DNA from: JBGSIZ01 sp041742255
GTDB lineage: Bacteria > Pseudomonadota > Alphaproteobacteria > Rhodobacterales > Rhodobacteraceae
DNA: 15,064 nt
NCBI GenBank assembly: GCA_041742255.1
Contig: JBGSIZ010000157.1
Location: 1 to 15,064, forward strand
Reading direction: 5' to 3'
Below are positions 1-6,966 of the stretch, one piece after another (position 1 is the first letter of the stretch; each line of letters begins with the position of its first letter). Under the pieces are notes generated by a model. That model was not told the DNA's origin and did no database searches. It was given only the letters and a program-made list of their open reading frames with translations. The position numbers were made by a program, and so were the translations under genes.

Positions 1-212
1 CGGCCATTGCCTTCGAGGACAGCCGCAACGGCATGCTGTCGGCGCGGGCGGCGGGGCTGGCGGTCATCGTGACGCCGTCAACCTATTCGGACGACGACAA
101 CTTTGCCGAAGCAACGCTCGTTGTGCCGGACCTGACCGCCCTTGGCGGGCTGGACCGGATCGCGGCCCTTGCACAGCATCACGCCGACACGTCCGGCATT
201 TCAACACCCTGA
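1..212 (+). CDS. CbbY-like HAD hydrolase, 3' end only
   Basis: This is the C-terminal 69 residues of a gene that enters from the left; the frame starts at base 3 and ends in TGA. Near the start of the visible part is the FEDSRNG motif, which corresponds to the acidic motif IV of HAD-superfamily phosphatases (Mg2+ binding), followed by an alanine-rich helix and a VIVTPSTYSDDD segment typical of CbbY-type subfamily IA enzymes. In photosynthetic and autotrophic proteobacteria CbbY acts as a sugar-bisphosphate phosphatase (xylulose-1,5-bisphosphate) that protects Rubisco. The next gene is a Gph/CbbZ-type phosphatase only 10 bases downstream, which supports a cbb-like gene pair. The catalytic N-terminus and cap domain lie outside the window, so the substrate is uncertain; a generic beta-phosphoglucomutase-like HAD enzyme is the alternative. 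Confidence 0.75.
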   Translation, partial: AIAFEDSRNGMLSARAAGLAVIVTPSTYSDDDNFAEATLVVPDLTALGGLDRIAALAQHHADTSGISTP

Positions 213-222
213 AAGGATCACC

Positions 223-870
223 ATGGGGGCTATCGTCTTTGACCTTGACGGCACGCTTGTGGACAGCGCGCCCGACATCGCGGCAGCGGCCAACCGGATG
301 CTGGCGGCGTTCGGGCACCCGGCGCTGCCACAGGCGCAACTGACATCCTTCGTAGGGCACGGCATTCCACATTTGGTGCATCGGATCATCGACGCCTGCG
401 CGTTCGATCCGGCGATGCACGGGGACATGAACGCGCGGATGCTGGTCGAGTATGAGGCCAATCCGGCGGACCTGACGCGGCCCTATCCGGGTGTGGTAAC
501 GGCGCTTGAGGCGTTGCGGGATTGGGGCCATGTCCTTGGGGTCTGCACCAACAAAAACCACGGGTTGTCGGTGCAAATCCTTGATGCGCTGAACCTGTCA
601 GGGTTCTTTGATGTGGTGATCGGCGGGGACAGCTTGGCCGTGAAAAAACCGGACCCCGCCCCGCTTCACGCGGCCTATGCGGCGCTTTCGGCCCCGCCGC
701 TCCTCTATGTTGGCGACAGCGAGGTGGACGCCCAGACCGCGCAGAACGCGGGTCTGGACTTTGCACTGTTCACGCTGGGGTATCGGCAAACGCCAGTGGA
801 GGACCTGCCGCACCGGATGGCGTTTGACCACTACGACGCGCTGGCAACCTTCGTGGCCGGGATGGCATAA
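223..870 (+). CDS. gph: Phosphoglycolate phosphatase (HAD family IA, Gph/CbbZ type)
   Basis: A 215-residue cytoplasmic HAD phosphatase, the usual length for Gph. Motif I is FDLDGTLVDS (nucleophile D7, acid/base D9), motif II is T109 in VCTNK, motif III is the lysine in the VKKPDP segment (141-142), and motif IV is GDSEVD (164-169). The region between motifs I and II forms the small helical cap. The family hydrolyses 2-phosphoglycolate, made by the Rubisco oxygenase side reaction or by DNA repair, to glycolate. An in-frame upstream start at 142 would add 27 residues, but ATG 223 is preferred because AAGGA lies 5 bases before it and the protein then begins directly at motif I. It is probably co-transcribed with the CbbY-like gene. 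It converges with the long minus-strand operon, the two stop codons being 8 bases apart. Confidence 0.88.
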   Translation: MGAIVFDLDGTLVDSAPDIAAAANRMLAAFGHPALPQAQLTSFVGHGIPHLVHRIIDACAFDPAMHGDMNARMLVEYEANPADLTRPYPGVVTALEALRDWGHVLGVCTNKNHGLSVQILDALNLSGFFDVVIGGDSLAVKKPDPAPLHAAYAALSAPPLLYVGDSEVDAQTAQNAGLDFALFTLGYRQTPVEDLPHRMAFDHYDALATFVAGMA

Positions 871-871
871 A

Positions 872-891
872 CCCGGCGTCAGGCCGCCGGG
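872..891 (-). terminator. Hairpin at convergent gene ends, possible terminator
   Basis: An inverted repeat CCCGGCG / CGCCGGG with a 6-base loop sits between the phosphatase stop (870) and the end of the intradiol dioxygenase gene, overlapping the latter's stop codon (879-881). Read on the minus strand it is followed by TTTATG, a short T-run. Read on the plus strand there is no T-run. It could end the long minus-strand operon, weakly. Proof would need transcript-end mapping. Confidence 0.4.
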
Positions 892-1778
892 GCCAGCACG
901 AAATCATATTCCAGATCGTAGAACATGCCCTCAAACCCCAATGCGGCGGCCTGAGCAGGGTCATCGACGGGGGTAAAGGTGGCCATCAGGCTGGCCTTGA
1001 CCCCGAACACGGCATCGGACGCGATATAGGGATCATCGGGGTCGAACACATGGGTGACCAACCGGTCAAAGCCGGGGGCCTCGATGATGTAATGCAGATG
1101 GGCGGGGCGATAGGGGTGGCGGCCAAGGGCAGCCAGCAATTTGCCCACCGGGCCATCGTCCGGGATCGGATAAAACGACGGTTTGACACCCCGGAACCAA
1201 TAGCTGCCATCGGCCCCGGTGCGGAACACGCCGCGCAGGTTGAAATCGGGCTGGATGCCCTTTTGCTGCACGTCATAAAACCCTTCGTCATTGGCCTGCC
1301 ACACGTCGATCTTGGCCCCGGCTATCGGGGTGCCGTTGGTATCGACAATGCGGCCGCGCACACGCATCGGGGCGCCTTTCTGATCCAGACAGATGTTGGC
1401 CCCCATCGGCAGTTCGGGGGCATCGGCGACATGGAACGGGCCCAGAACGGTGCTTTCGCTGGCGCCCGTCGGCTTGCGGTTGTTGATGGCATCGACCAGC
1501 ATGGACACGCCCAGAACATCGGACAACAGGATATATTCCTGCCGCCAGTCGGTGCACATCTGGCCGGTCTGGGTCAGGAACATGATGGCCTTGAACCATT
1601 CCTCTTCGGTCGGCTCGATCTCCTTGACGGCTTCGTGCAGCTTGCGGGTGATGACCTCCATCACATCGCGCAACCGGGCGTCGGTGGCATTGGCGTTGCG
1701 GGCGGCCACGACGGCGGCGGATGTGCTTTCGGTGAAAAACCCGGCCTCGTGGGCGGCGATCTTGGGGGTATCGGTCAT
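879..1778 (-). CDS. Hydroxyquinol 1,2-dioxygenase-like intradiol dioxygenase
   Basis: A 299-residue intradiol ring-cleavage dioxygenase, last gene of the long operon. Residues about 30-105 match the helical linker/dimerisation domain of catechol and hydroxyquinol dioxygenases; the catalytic beta-sandwich follows. The four expected non-haem Fe(III) ligands are visible: Y168 (GFYDVQ), Y203 (FYPIPDDGP), H227 and H229 (RPAHLHY). The ESTVLGPFH segment (108-116) and the HPYRPAHLH context resemble hydroxyquinol 1,2-dioxygenases, which convert benzene-1,2,4-triol to maleylacetate, more than ordinary catechol dioxygenases. A maleylacetate reductase in the same operon supports that reading. Start ATG 1778 has GGAGG just upstream, inside the end of the phenol hydroxylase gene; the gap between the two is one base. 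A chlorocatechol 1,2-dioxygenase is the main alternative. Confidence 0.85.
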   Translation of the reverse strand: MTDTPKIAAHEAGFFTESTSAAVVAARNANATDARLRDVMEVITRKLHEAVKEIEPTEEEWFKAIMFLTQTGQMCTDWRQEYILLSDVLGVSMLVDAINNRKPTGASESTVLGPFHVADAPELPMGANICLDQKGAPMRVRGRIVDTNGTPIAGAKIDVWQANDEGFYDVQQKGIQPDFNLRGVFRTGADGSYWFRGVKPSFYPIPDDGPVGKLLAALGRHPYRPAHLHYIIEAPGFDRLVTHVFDPDDPYIASDAVFGVKASLMATFTPVDDPAQAAALGFEGMFYDLEYDFVLAPAA

Positions 1779-1779
1779 G

Positions 1780-3543
1780 TCAGACCTCCTGCAGGGACAA
1801 AATGGACGTCAGGGCGCGGCGCAAATCGGCAACCGGGTCAGCCGACGCCGTAAACGCGCGCCACGCGACGTGATGATCGGGCCGGACCAGCAAACAGCCG
1901 GTGTCGCCGATCTCGCGCATCCGGGCCCAATCGCCGGACGGGTCGTCCACATCGCGGCGGGGTCCGATGACATGGCACCGGATCGGGACACCCATCGCCT
2001 CGGACACCTTGGCGGCGGCATCGGCCCAGCCTTCGCCGCCAATGCCGGTCAACAGGGTAAACTGCCCCCGGCCACAAAGATCAAGGGTCGACACACGTTT
2101 GCCATCGCGGGCATAGACCCACACATGGGGCAACCGGGCACCGGGCCAAGTGGTGGGGTGGTAATGCAGTTCGGCGTCGCGGGTAAACGCGGGTTCATCC
2201 TGACCATCGGCGGCAATAGCGGCAGAGCGATAGCGCTGGTTCATCTCGACACCATGGGCGTCAAATTCGTATTTCTTATGGGCAATGGCGCGGCGCAAGA
2301 CCTCACGCTGCGTTTCAGCCTGCGGGGTGGCATCGCACCGGGCATCCATATTGGCCTGAATACGGTCATGGTCAAAACTGCCATCCATGCCCAGCGCCTC
2401 AAAAATCGGGCCAAATTCGGGGATGGATTTGTTGGCGCGGGTGACGATCTGCTTGGCCACCGGGGCGCGTTCGGTCGAATAACTGTCCAGCAACGGCGTG
2501 CCCGCCTGCCCTTTCAGAACCATAGCCAGCTTCCACGCCAGATTGAACGCATCCTGAATGGACGTGTTGGACCCCAACCCGTTCGAGGGCGGATGCCGAT
2601 GGGCGGCGTCGCCCATGACGAACACGCGGTTGTTCTGCATATGGGTGGCATAGACATTGTTGACGGTCCAATAGCTGATCGCGGTCAGGTCGATCGGGAT
2701 ATCGGGGTCTCCGACCAATTGACGGATGATCGCCTTGGCCTGATCCTCGGTCAATTCGGGGCGGGGTTGGGTGATGTCATAGCCCCAGATGATCAACCAT
2801 TCATTCCACGGGCGGACCATGCGGACCACGCCCATGCCAATGCCGCCCACGTTCGATCCGGGCTGCATGACCCAATACAGCACAGACGGGCGGTGGGCGA
2901 CATAGCGGGACAAATCCATCTTGCACAACAGGTTGATCGACCCGGCGACACCCATCTGACCCTCCAACGGGATACCGGCATGGTCAGCCACCAGCGAATT
3001 GCCACCATCGGCACCCACCATGTATTTGGCGCGCACCGTGAACTCGCGGCCGGTCAACCGGTCGCGCAAGGTGGCGGTCACGCCGTCTGCATCCTGTTCA
3101 TGGCTCAGATATTCGCAGCTCATCCGGGCTTGGGTGCCGCGCGAACAGGCGGTCTTGAACAACAGGGGTTCCATGAATGTCTGGGGCAGATCGTTCATGG
3201 CGGTGGGGGACGACAACGCGTGTTCGGCGGCACTTTCGGGGGAGGTGCCCCATGTGGCCAACCGGCCCAGTTCTTCGCCCACCATGGAAGTGCAGAAAAT
3301 GTTGTTGCCCATCAACTCCTTGGGGGTGGCGTGCAGATAGGCCTCGCCTTCGACCTCAGGGCCCAGATCGCGCAGCACTTCCATGGTGCGCTGGTTGGTG
3401 ATGTGGGCGCGCGGGCTGTTGGCCAACCAGCGATAGCGGTTCACGGCCATGTTCTCGATCCCGTAGGACGACAGCAACGCGGCCGTGGCACTGCCCGCAG
3501 GCCCGGTGCCGATGATAAGAACGTCTGTGCTGATATCAGCCAT
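1780..3543 (-). CDS. TfdB-type FAD-dependent phenol hydroxylase (2,4-dichlorophenol 6-monooxygenase family)
   Basis: A 587-residue class A flavoprotein aromatic hydroxylase, close to the length of TfdB (about 598). It shows the FAD Rossmann motif GTGPAG (12-17), the DG motif GADGGN (177-182) and the GD motif VFVMGDAAHRHPP (307-319), then a C-terminal thioredoxin-like domain (about 430-587). From memory, stretches such as RAHITNQRTME, HRPSVLYW, RMVRPWN and NGLGSNTSIQD align closely with TfdB. The family uses NAD(P)H and O2 to hydroxylate phenols ortho to the OH group. Here the product would feed the adjacent intradiol dioxygenase (catechol or hydroxyquinol type). ATG 3543 is chosen because GGAG lies six bases upstream; the gene overlaps the end of livM by 8 bases. 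Substrate (phenol, chlorophenol, resorcinol or other) cannot be decided from sequence. Confidence 0.88.
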   Translation of the reverse strand: MADISTDVLIIGTGPAGSATAALLSSYGIENMAVNRYRWLANSPRAHITNQRTMEVLRDLGPEVEGEAYLHATPKELMGNNIFCTSMVGEELGRLATWGTSPESAAEHALSSPTAMNDLPQTFMEPLLFKTACSRGTQARMSCEYLSHEQDADGVTATLRDRLTGREFTVRAKYMVGADGGNSLVADHAGIPLEGQMGVAGSINLLCKMDLSRYVAHRPSVLYWVMQPGSNVGGIGMGVVRMVRPWNEWLIIWGYDITQPRPELTEDQAKAIIRQLVGDPDIPIDLTAISYWTVNNVYATHMQNNRVFVMGDAAHRHPPSNGLGSNTSIQDAFNLAWKLAMVLKGQAGTPLLDSYSTERAPVAKQIVTRANKSIPEFGPIFEALGMDGSFDHDRIQANMDARCDATPQAETQREVLRRAIAHKKYEFDAHGVEMNQRYRSAAIAADGQDEPAFTRDAELHYHPTTWPGARLPHVWVYARDGKRVSTLDLCGRGQFTLLTGIGGEGWADAAAKVSEAMGVPIRCHVIGPRRDVDDPSGDWARMREIGDTGCLLVRPDHHVAWRAFTASADPVADLRRALTSILSLQEV

Positions 3544-4591
3544 TTTGGTCTCCTTCAGGATGAACGATCAGGCGGCGCTGGATCGGGAACAGGGCAAACC
3601 CCGTCTTGTCCGATACAAGGCCCCACAACCCGCGCGGGGCAAACAACATCACCACAATGGCGATGAGGCCCAGCGCAAACAAATACCACGCGCCATAGTC
3701 GGCAAAGACGGTCTGCAATCCCCAGAACACAAGGACGCCAACAATCGGCCCCTCGATCCGGCCAATGCCGCCAATGACCACGATAAAGATGACATAGGCG
3801 GTCCACTGCGTGACGCTGAACGCGGCATCGGGGGAAATCCGGGCGGTCTGCACATAAATCAGGGCACCCACGATCCCGGTCATGAACCCGGTGACCAGAA
3901 ACACCATCCATTTGACGCGGCCCGCATCCACGCCCACGGACCGGGCGGCGGTGTCGTTGTCGCGCACAGCGGCAAGCGCGAGCCCAGTGCGCGACCGCAA
4001 CAAGGCATAGATGGCACCGATAGTCACAATCGCGAGCGTCAGGGCCAGCCAATAGGCAAGGATGTCACGGGCAGCGGCGTCGCGGACATCAAACACCTGC
4101 GCAATGGTGGCAACTCCTATGATGTCGGCGGTGGCCTCGCGGGGCAACGACGTGCCCGTGCCTCCGCCCAGCGTTTTCCACTGGGCGACCAGCAACCGGG
4201 TCACCTCGGCAATGACCCATGTGCCAATGGCGAAATAGGCGCCCTGCAACCGAAAGGAAAAGAACGCCATCGGCACAGACAGGATCAAGGCGGCAATGCC
4301 CCCCAGCGCAATCGCGGGCACCGGATCCCAGCCCCAGAGGATGACGCCTGCAAACATGGCATAGGCCCCGATGCCCACAAACGCCTGCTGGCCCACGGAC
4401 ACCATACCGCCATATCCGGCAATCAGGTTCCACAACTGCGCCAGCATCAGCATGGTCAGGATGAAAAACAGGTCCTGGATCACGGCGCGGGACGCCACGA
4501 CAGGCACCAGAAACGCGGCGATCACCAGCCCGACAGCGGCAATCGCCACCCATCTGCTGGCGTTGGTGGTCACAGCGTATCGCATGCCCAT
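3536..4591 (-). CDS. livM: Branched-chain-amino-acid-type ABC transporter permease, LivM family
   Basis: A 351-residue inner-membrane permease with multiple hydrophobic segments and the LivM signature region around IAGYGGMVSVGQQAFVGIGA (58-77), followed by the EAA-like loop near RSRTGLALAAVRDND. It pairs with the LivH-like protein encoded just upstream to form the membrane channel of the importer. Start choice: ATG 4591 has a G-run immediately before it, too close for a ribosome site; the second in-frame ATG at 4585 has AGGGG about 8 bases upstream and is the likelier start, giving 349 residues. The 3' end overlaps the TfdB-like gene by 8 bases, which couples the transporter to the catabolic enzymes. 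The family transports amino acids but also many aromatic acids and other small carboxylates. Confidence 0.9.
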   Translation of the reverse strand: MGMRYAVTTNASRWVAIAAVGLVIAAFLVPVVASRAVIQDLFFILTMLMLAQLWNLIAGYGGMVSVGQQAFVGIGAYAMFAGVILWGWDPVPAIALGGIAALILSVPMAFFSFRLQGAYFAIGTWVIAEVTRLLVAQWKTLGGGTGTSLPREATADIIGVATIAQVFDVRDAAARDILAYWLALTLAIVTIGAIYALLRSRTGLALAAVRDNDTAARSVGVDAGRVKWMVFLVTGFMTGIVGALIYVQTARISPDAAFSVTQWTAYVIFIVVIGGIGRIEGPIVGVLVFWGLQTVFADYGAWYLFALGLIAIVVMLFAPRGLWGLVSDKTGFALFPIQRRLIVHPEGDQNG

Positions 4592-4598
4592 CCCCCCT

Positions 4599-5462
4599 TT
4601 AATCCACAGCGCGCGGGAACAACCCGCGCGGGCGCACGATCAGCACGGCCAGAAACGCAATATGCCCGGCCAAAATCTGCCATTCGGGGTTCAACGCGGC
4701 CCCCACCGTTTGGGCCACACCAATGATGACGCCGCCAATCAACGTGCCCCACAAACTGCCCAGCCCGCCAATGATGACGGCTTCAAAGGCATAGATCAGA
4801 CGGGCAGGCCCGACCGACGGGTCAAAATTGGACCGCATCCCCAGATACAAGGCGGCGATGGTGACCACGACCATGGCCAACCCCGTGGCGATTGCAAAAA
4901 TGCCCTTGGGATTGATCCCCATCAGGCTGGCGGTGACGGCATCGTCCGATGTGGCGCGAAACGCGCGGCCCAATCCGGTGCGATAGAATATCTGGTTCAA
5001 CACGAAAATGACGGCAATCGCCGACCCAAGGGTCAACAGCGGCATGGTGCCCACGGTAATCGGGCCGAGCGCGATGGACGCACTTTCCAGCGGGCCAACA
5101 GGGATACGGCGGCTGTCGGCGGAAAACACCTCCAGCATCCCGTTCTGCAATGCCACCGACAGGCCAAACGTGACCAACAGCGGCGGCAGGATATCCGCCC
5201 CCAGAACCCGGTTCAGAACATGACGCTGCAACAACCAGCCAAACCCGAACATGATCGGCCCGGCAATCACTGCCGCGACAAACGGGTTCAACCCCAGAAC
5301 ATTGACGATGGTCAGGATCAGAAACGCAGCGGCGACAATCAGGTCGCCATGGCCCAGATTGACCAGCCGCATGATCCCGAAAACAAGGCTCAGCCCGGCG
5401 GCGAACAAGGCATAAAGCCCCCCCAGCAGAACCCCCTGCACCAAGGTATCCACCCAGATCAT
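4599..5462 (-). CDS. livH: Branched-chain-amino-acid-type ABC transporter permease, LivH family
   Basis: A 287-residue hydrophobic permease beginning MIWVDTLVQGVLLGG, with the characteristic LivH segment GLYALFAAGLSLVFGIMRLV and NLGHGDLIV near the N-terminus and the EAA-like RTGLGRAFRATSDD in the middle. About eight membrane helices can be inferred from the hydrophobic blocks. The frame is open further upstream, but ATG 5462 is chosen because it forms an ATGA overlap with the stop of livF and starts the conserved sequence. It forms the heterodimeric channel with LivM. The IIGGLGSLWGTLIGG block near the C-terminus is typical of the family. Substrate is inferred only from the operon: an aromatic or ring-derived compound. 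Confidence 0.9.
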   Translation of the reverse strand: MIWVDTLVQGVLLGGLYALFAAGLSLVFGIMRLVNLGHGDLIVAAAFLILTIVNVLGLNPFVAAVIAGPIMFGFGWLLQRHVLNRVLGADILPPLLVTFGLSVALQNGMLEVFSADSRRIPVGPLESASIALGPITVGTMPLLTLGSAIAVIFVLNQIFYRTGLGRAFRATSDDAVTASLMGINPKGIFAIATGLAMVVVTIAALYLGMRSNFDPSVGPARLIYAFEAVIIGGLGSLWGTLIGGVIIGVAQTVGAALNPEWQILAGHIAFLAVLIVRPRGLFPRAVD

Positions 5463-6175
5463 GACAGCACCCCAACCGGCGTATCGCCGAAATAGGCGGC
5501 GTGGATGGCCTCGCGGCTCATCTCCTTGGCGGGTCCGGCCAACGTGATGCGGCCTTCCATCATGCAATACACCCGGTCGGCAACGGACAGGGCGCGGGCA
5601 ATATCCTGTTCCACAATGATCATCGCGGCCCCGCTTTCCAGAATACGGGGAATGGCGGCATAAATATCGCGCAGCACGACAGGGGCCAGCCCAAGACTGA
5701 TCTCGTCACACAAGAGCAGATCGGGGTTGGACATCAACGCGCGGCCAATGGCAACCATCTGTTGTTGGCCGCCCGACAACGCGGTGCCGGGGCTGTTGCG
5801 GCGGTCGCGCAGGATGGGGAACAGGTCATACACGGTGTCGAGCGTCCAGCGGCCATCACCCCGGCGCACCTGCCCGCCGATCATCAGGTTTTCCTCGACA
5901 CTTAAGGACGGGAACAACTTGCGGCCCTCGGGGACCATGGCAATGCCGCGCTGCATCACGCGGTCGGGGGACATATCGCCGATGGGATCGCCCTTGTGAA
6001 TGACCATCCCCGGATGATTGTGCAAAACGCCAGTGATGGATCGCATCAACGTGGTCTTGCCGGCACCATTTGCGCCGATGATGGCGACGGTCTCGCCGGG
6101 GGCCACGGTGATATCCACACCAAACAGGGCCTTGAACTGGCCATAGCTCGCGGTCAGGGCACGGGTTTCCAGCAT
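5459..6175 (-). CDS. livF: ABC transporter ATPase, LivF family
   Basis: A 238-residue ATPase with Walker A GANGAGKT (34-41), canonical signature LSGGQ (133-137), Walker B LLLCDE (153-158) and Q190 in VEQDI at the position of the switch histidine, as is usual for LivF. It works with LivG on the cytoplasmic face of the LivH/LivM channel. ATG 6175 is preceded by GGAGG lying within the end of livG; the gap to livG is 2 bases and the stop overlaps livH by 4 bases (ATGA). The canonical signature here complements the unusual one in LivG, so only one of the two composite ATP sites looks fully consensus. Confidence 0.92.
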   Translation of the reverse strand: MLETRALTASYGQFKALFGVDITVAPGETVAIIGANGAGKTTLMRSITGVLHNHPGMVIHKGDPIGDMSPDRVMQRGIAMVPEGRKLFPSLSVEENLMIGGQVRRGDGRWTLDTVYDLFPILRDRRNSPGTALSGGQQQMVAIGRALMSNPDLLLCDEISLGLAPVVLRDIYAAIPRILESGAAMIIVEQDIARALSVADRVYCMMEGRITLAGPAKEMSREAIHAAYFGDTPVGVLS

Positions 6176-6177
6176 GG

Positions 6178-6900
6178 CTATACCTCCAACCCCAAATAAA
6201 TCTCGCGGACGTCTTTAGAGGCCATGATCTGGGCAGGTTCGCCCAACCCGATCACCTTGCCAAAATCCAGAACCAACAACCGTTCAACCAAGGAATTGAG
6301 GGCGTGCAGCACATGTTCGATCCAGATGATCGTGACACCCTTGGCATGCAGGGCGCGGATGGTATCAACCAGCGCGTGACACTCGGCCTCGGTCAACCCG
6401 CCCGCGATTTCATCCAGCAACAACAACTCGGGCCCGGTGGCCATCGCGCGGGCCAGCTCCAACCGTTTGCGGTCCAACAGGGTCAGGGCATCGGCCAGCA
6501 CATTGGCCTTGGACAGCAACCCGGTTTCGCGCAAAATCTCGGCACAGTCGTCGCGCACATGGGCCTCTGACTGGCCACGCCCATAGGCGGCGGCGGTGAC
6601 AAGGTTTTCAAATACGGTCATGCCGCCAAACGGCTGGGGGATCTGAAACGACCGGCCCACGCCCATCCGGACCCGGCGCATGGCGGGCAGTTTGGTCACA
6701 TCGTGACCGGACAACATCACCCGCCCGGCGTCAGGAGCAATATTGCCGGTAATCAGATTGAACAACGTGGACTTGCCGGCACCATTGGGGCCGATGATGC
6801 CCAAGGCCTGACCCTTTGGCACGGCAAACGACACGTCATCGGTGACCTTGAGGGCCCCGAAACTTTTGGACACGGATTTCAGTTCAAGAACAAGGGTCAT
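6178..6900 (-). CDS. livG: ABC transporter ATPase, LivG family, with non-consensus signature motif
   Basis: A 240-residue ATPase with Walker A GPNGAGKS (37-44), Q-loop in SFQIPQPF (about 84-91), Walker B LLLLDE (159-164) and switch histidine H196 in IEHVL. The signature motif, normally LSxGQ, reads LTLLDRKR (139-146); similar variants occur in a subset of LivG proteins, so this is a subfamily trait and not decay. The reading frame is intact and the C-terminal LivG extension is present. The start ATG 6900 has only a modest ribosome site (GGTGG). It lies 66 bases after the binding-protein gene, and that gap contains a terminator-like hairpin, so livG is probably expressed at a lower level than the binding protein. 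Confidence 0.9.
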   Translation of the reverse strand: MTLVLELKSVSKSFGALKVTDDVSFAVPKGQALGIIGPNGAGKSTLFNLITGNIAPDAGRVMLSGHDVTKLPAMRRVRMGVGRSFQIPQPFGGMTVFENLVTAAAYGRGQSEAHVRDDCAEILRETGLLSKANVLADALTLLDRKRLELARAMATGPELLLLDEIAGGLTEAECHALVDTIRALHAKGVTIIWIEHVLHALNSLVERLLVLDFGKVIGLGEPAQIMASKDVREIYLGLEV

Positions 6901-6951
6901 GGGCCACCGAAAATGGGGATGCCCGGTGCGGCCCTAGGCACCGGACACCCC
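6901..6951 (-). terminator. Strong hairpin with short T-run between binding-protein gene and livG
   Basis: In the minus-strand transcript, bases 6951-6938 pair with 6929-6915: CCGGTGC/GCACCGG in the core (7 bp), then one G-U wobble, two more pairs, a single-base bulge and GGGG/CCCC at the foot, about 14 bp with an 8-base loop. The stem is followed directly by ATTTTCGG. This is the shape of an intrinsic terminator or attenuator with a short U-run. Placed after a periplasmic binding-protein gene and before its ATPase, it likely lets some transcripts stop, or protects the upstream mRNA from 3' decay, giving more binding protein than membrane components. Confidence 0.6.
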
Positions 6952-6966
6952 GCGTTGGTTTCAAAA

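Noticed and set aside
1393..3666. A very long open frame (about 757 codons) on the plus strand opposite the TfdB-like and first intradiol genes
   Set aside because: It is antisense to genes with complete family motifs, its translation is rich in G, H, Q and R with no recognisable domain, and it reflects the codon bias of GC-rich DNA.
3485..5495. Overlapping plus-strand open frames of about 370-410 codons opposite livM and livH
   Set aside because: The translations are strongly hydrophilic Q/H/N/R-rich mirrors of hydrophobic permeases, a usual antisense artefact.
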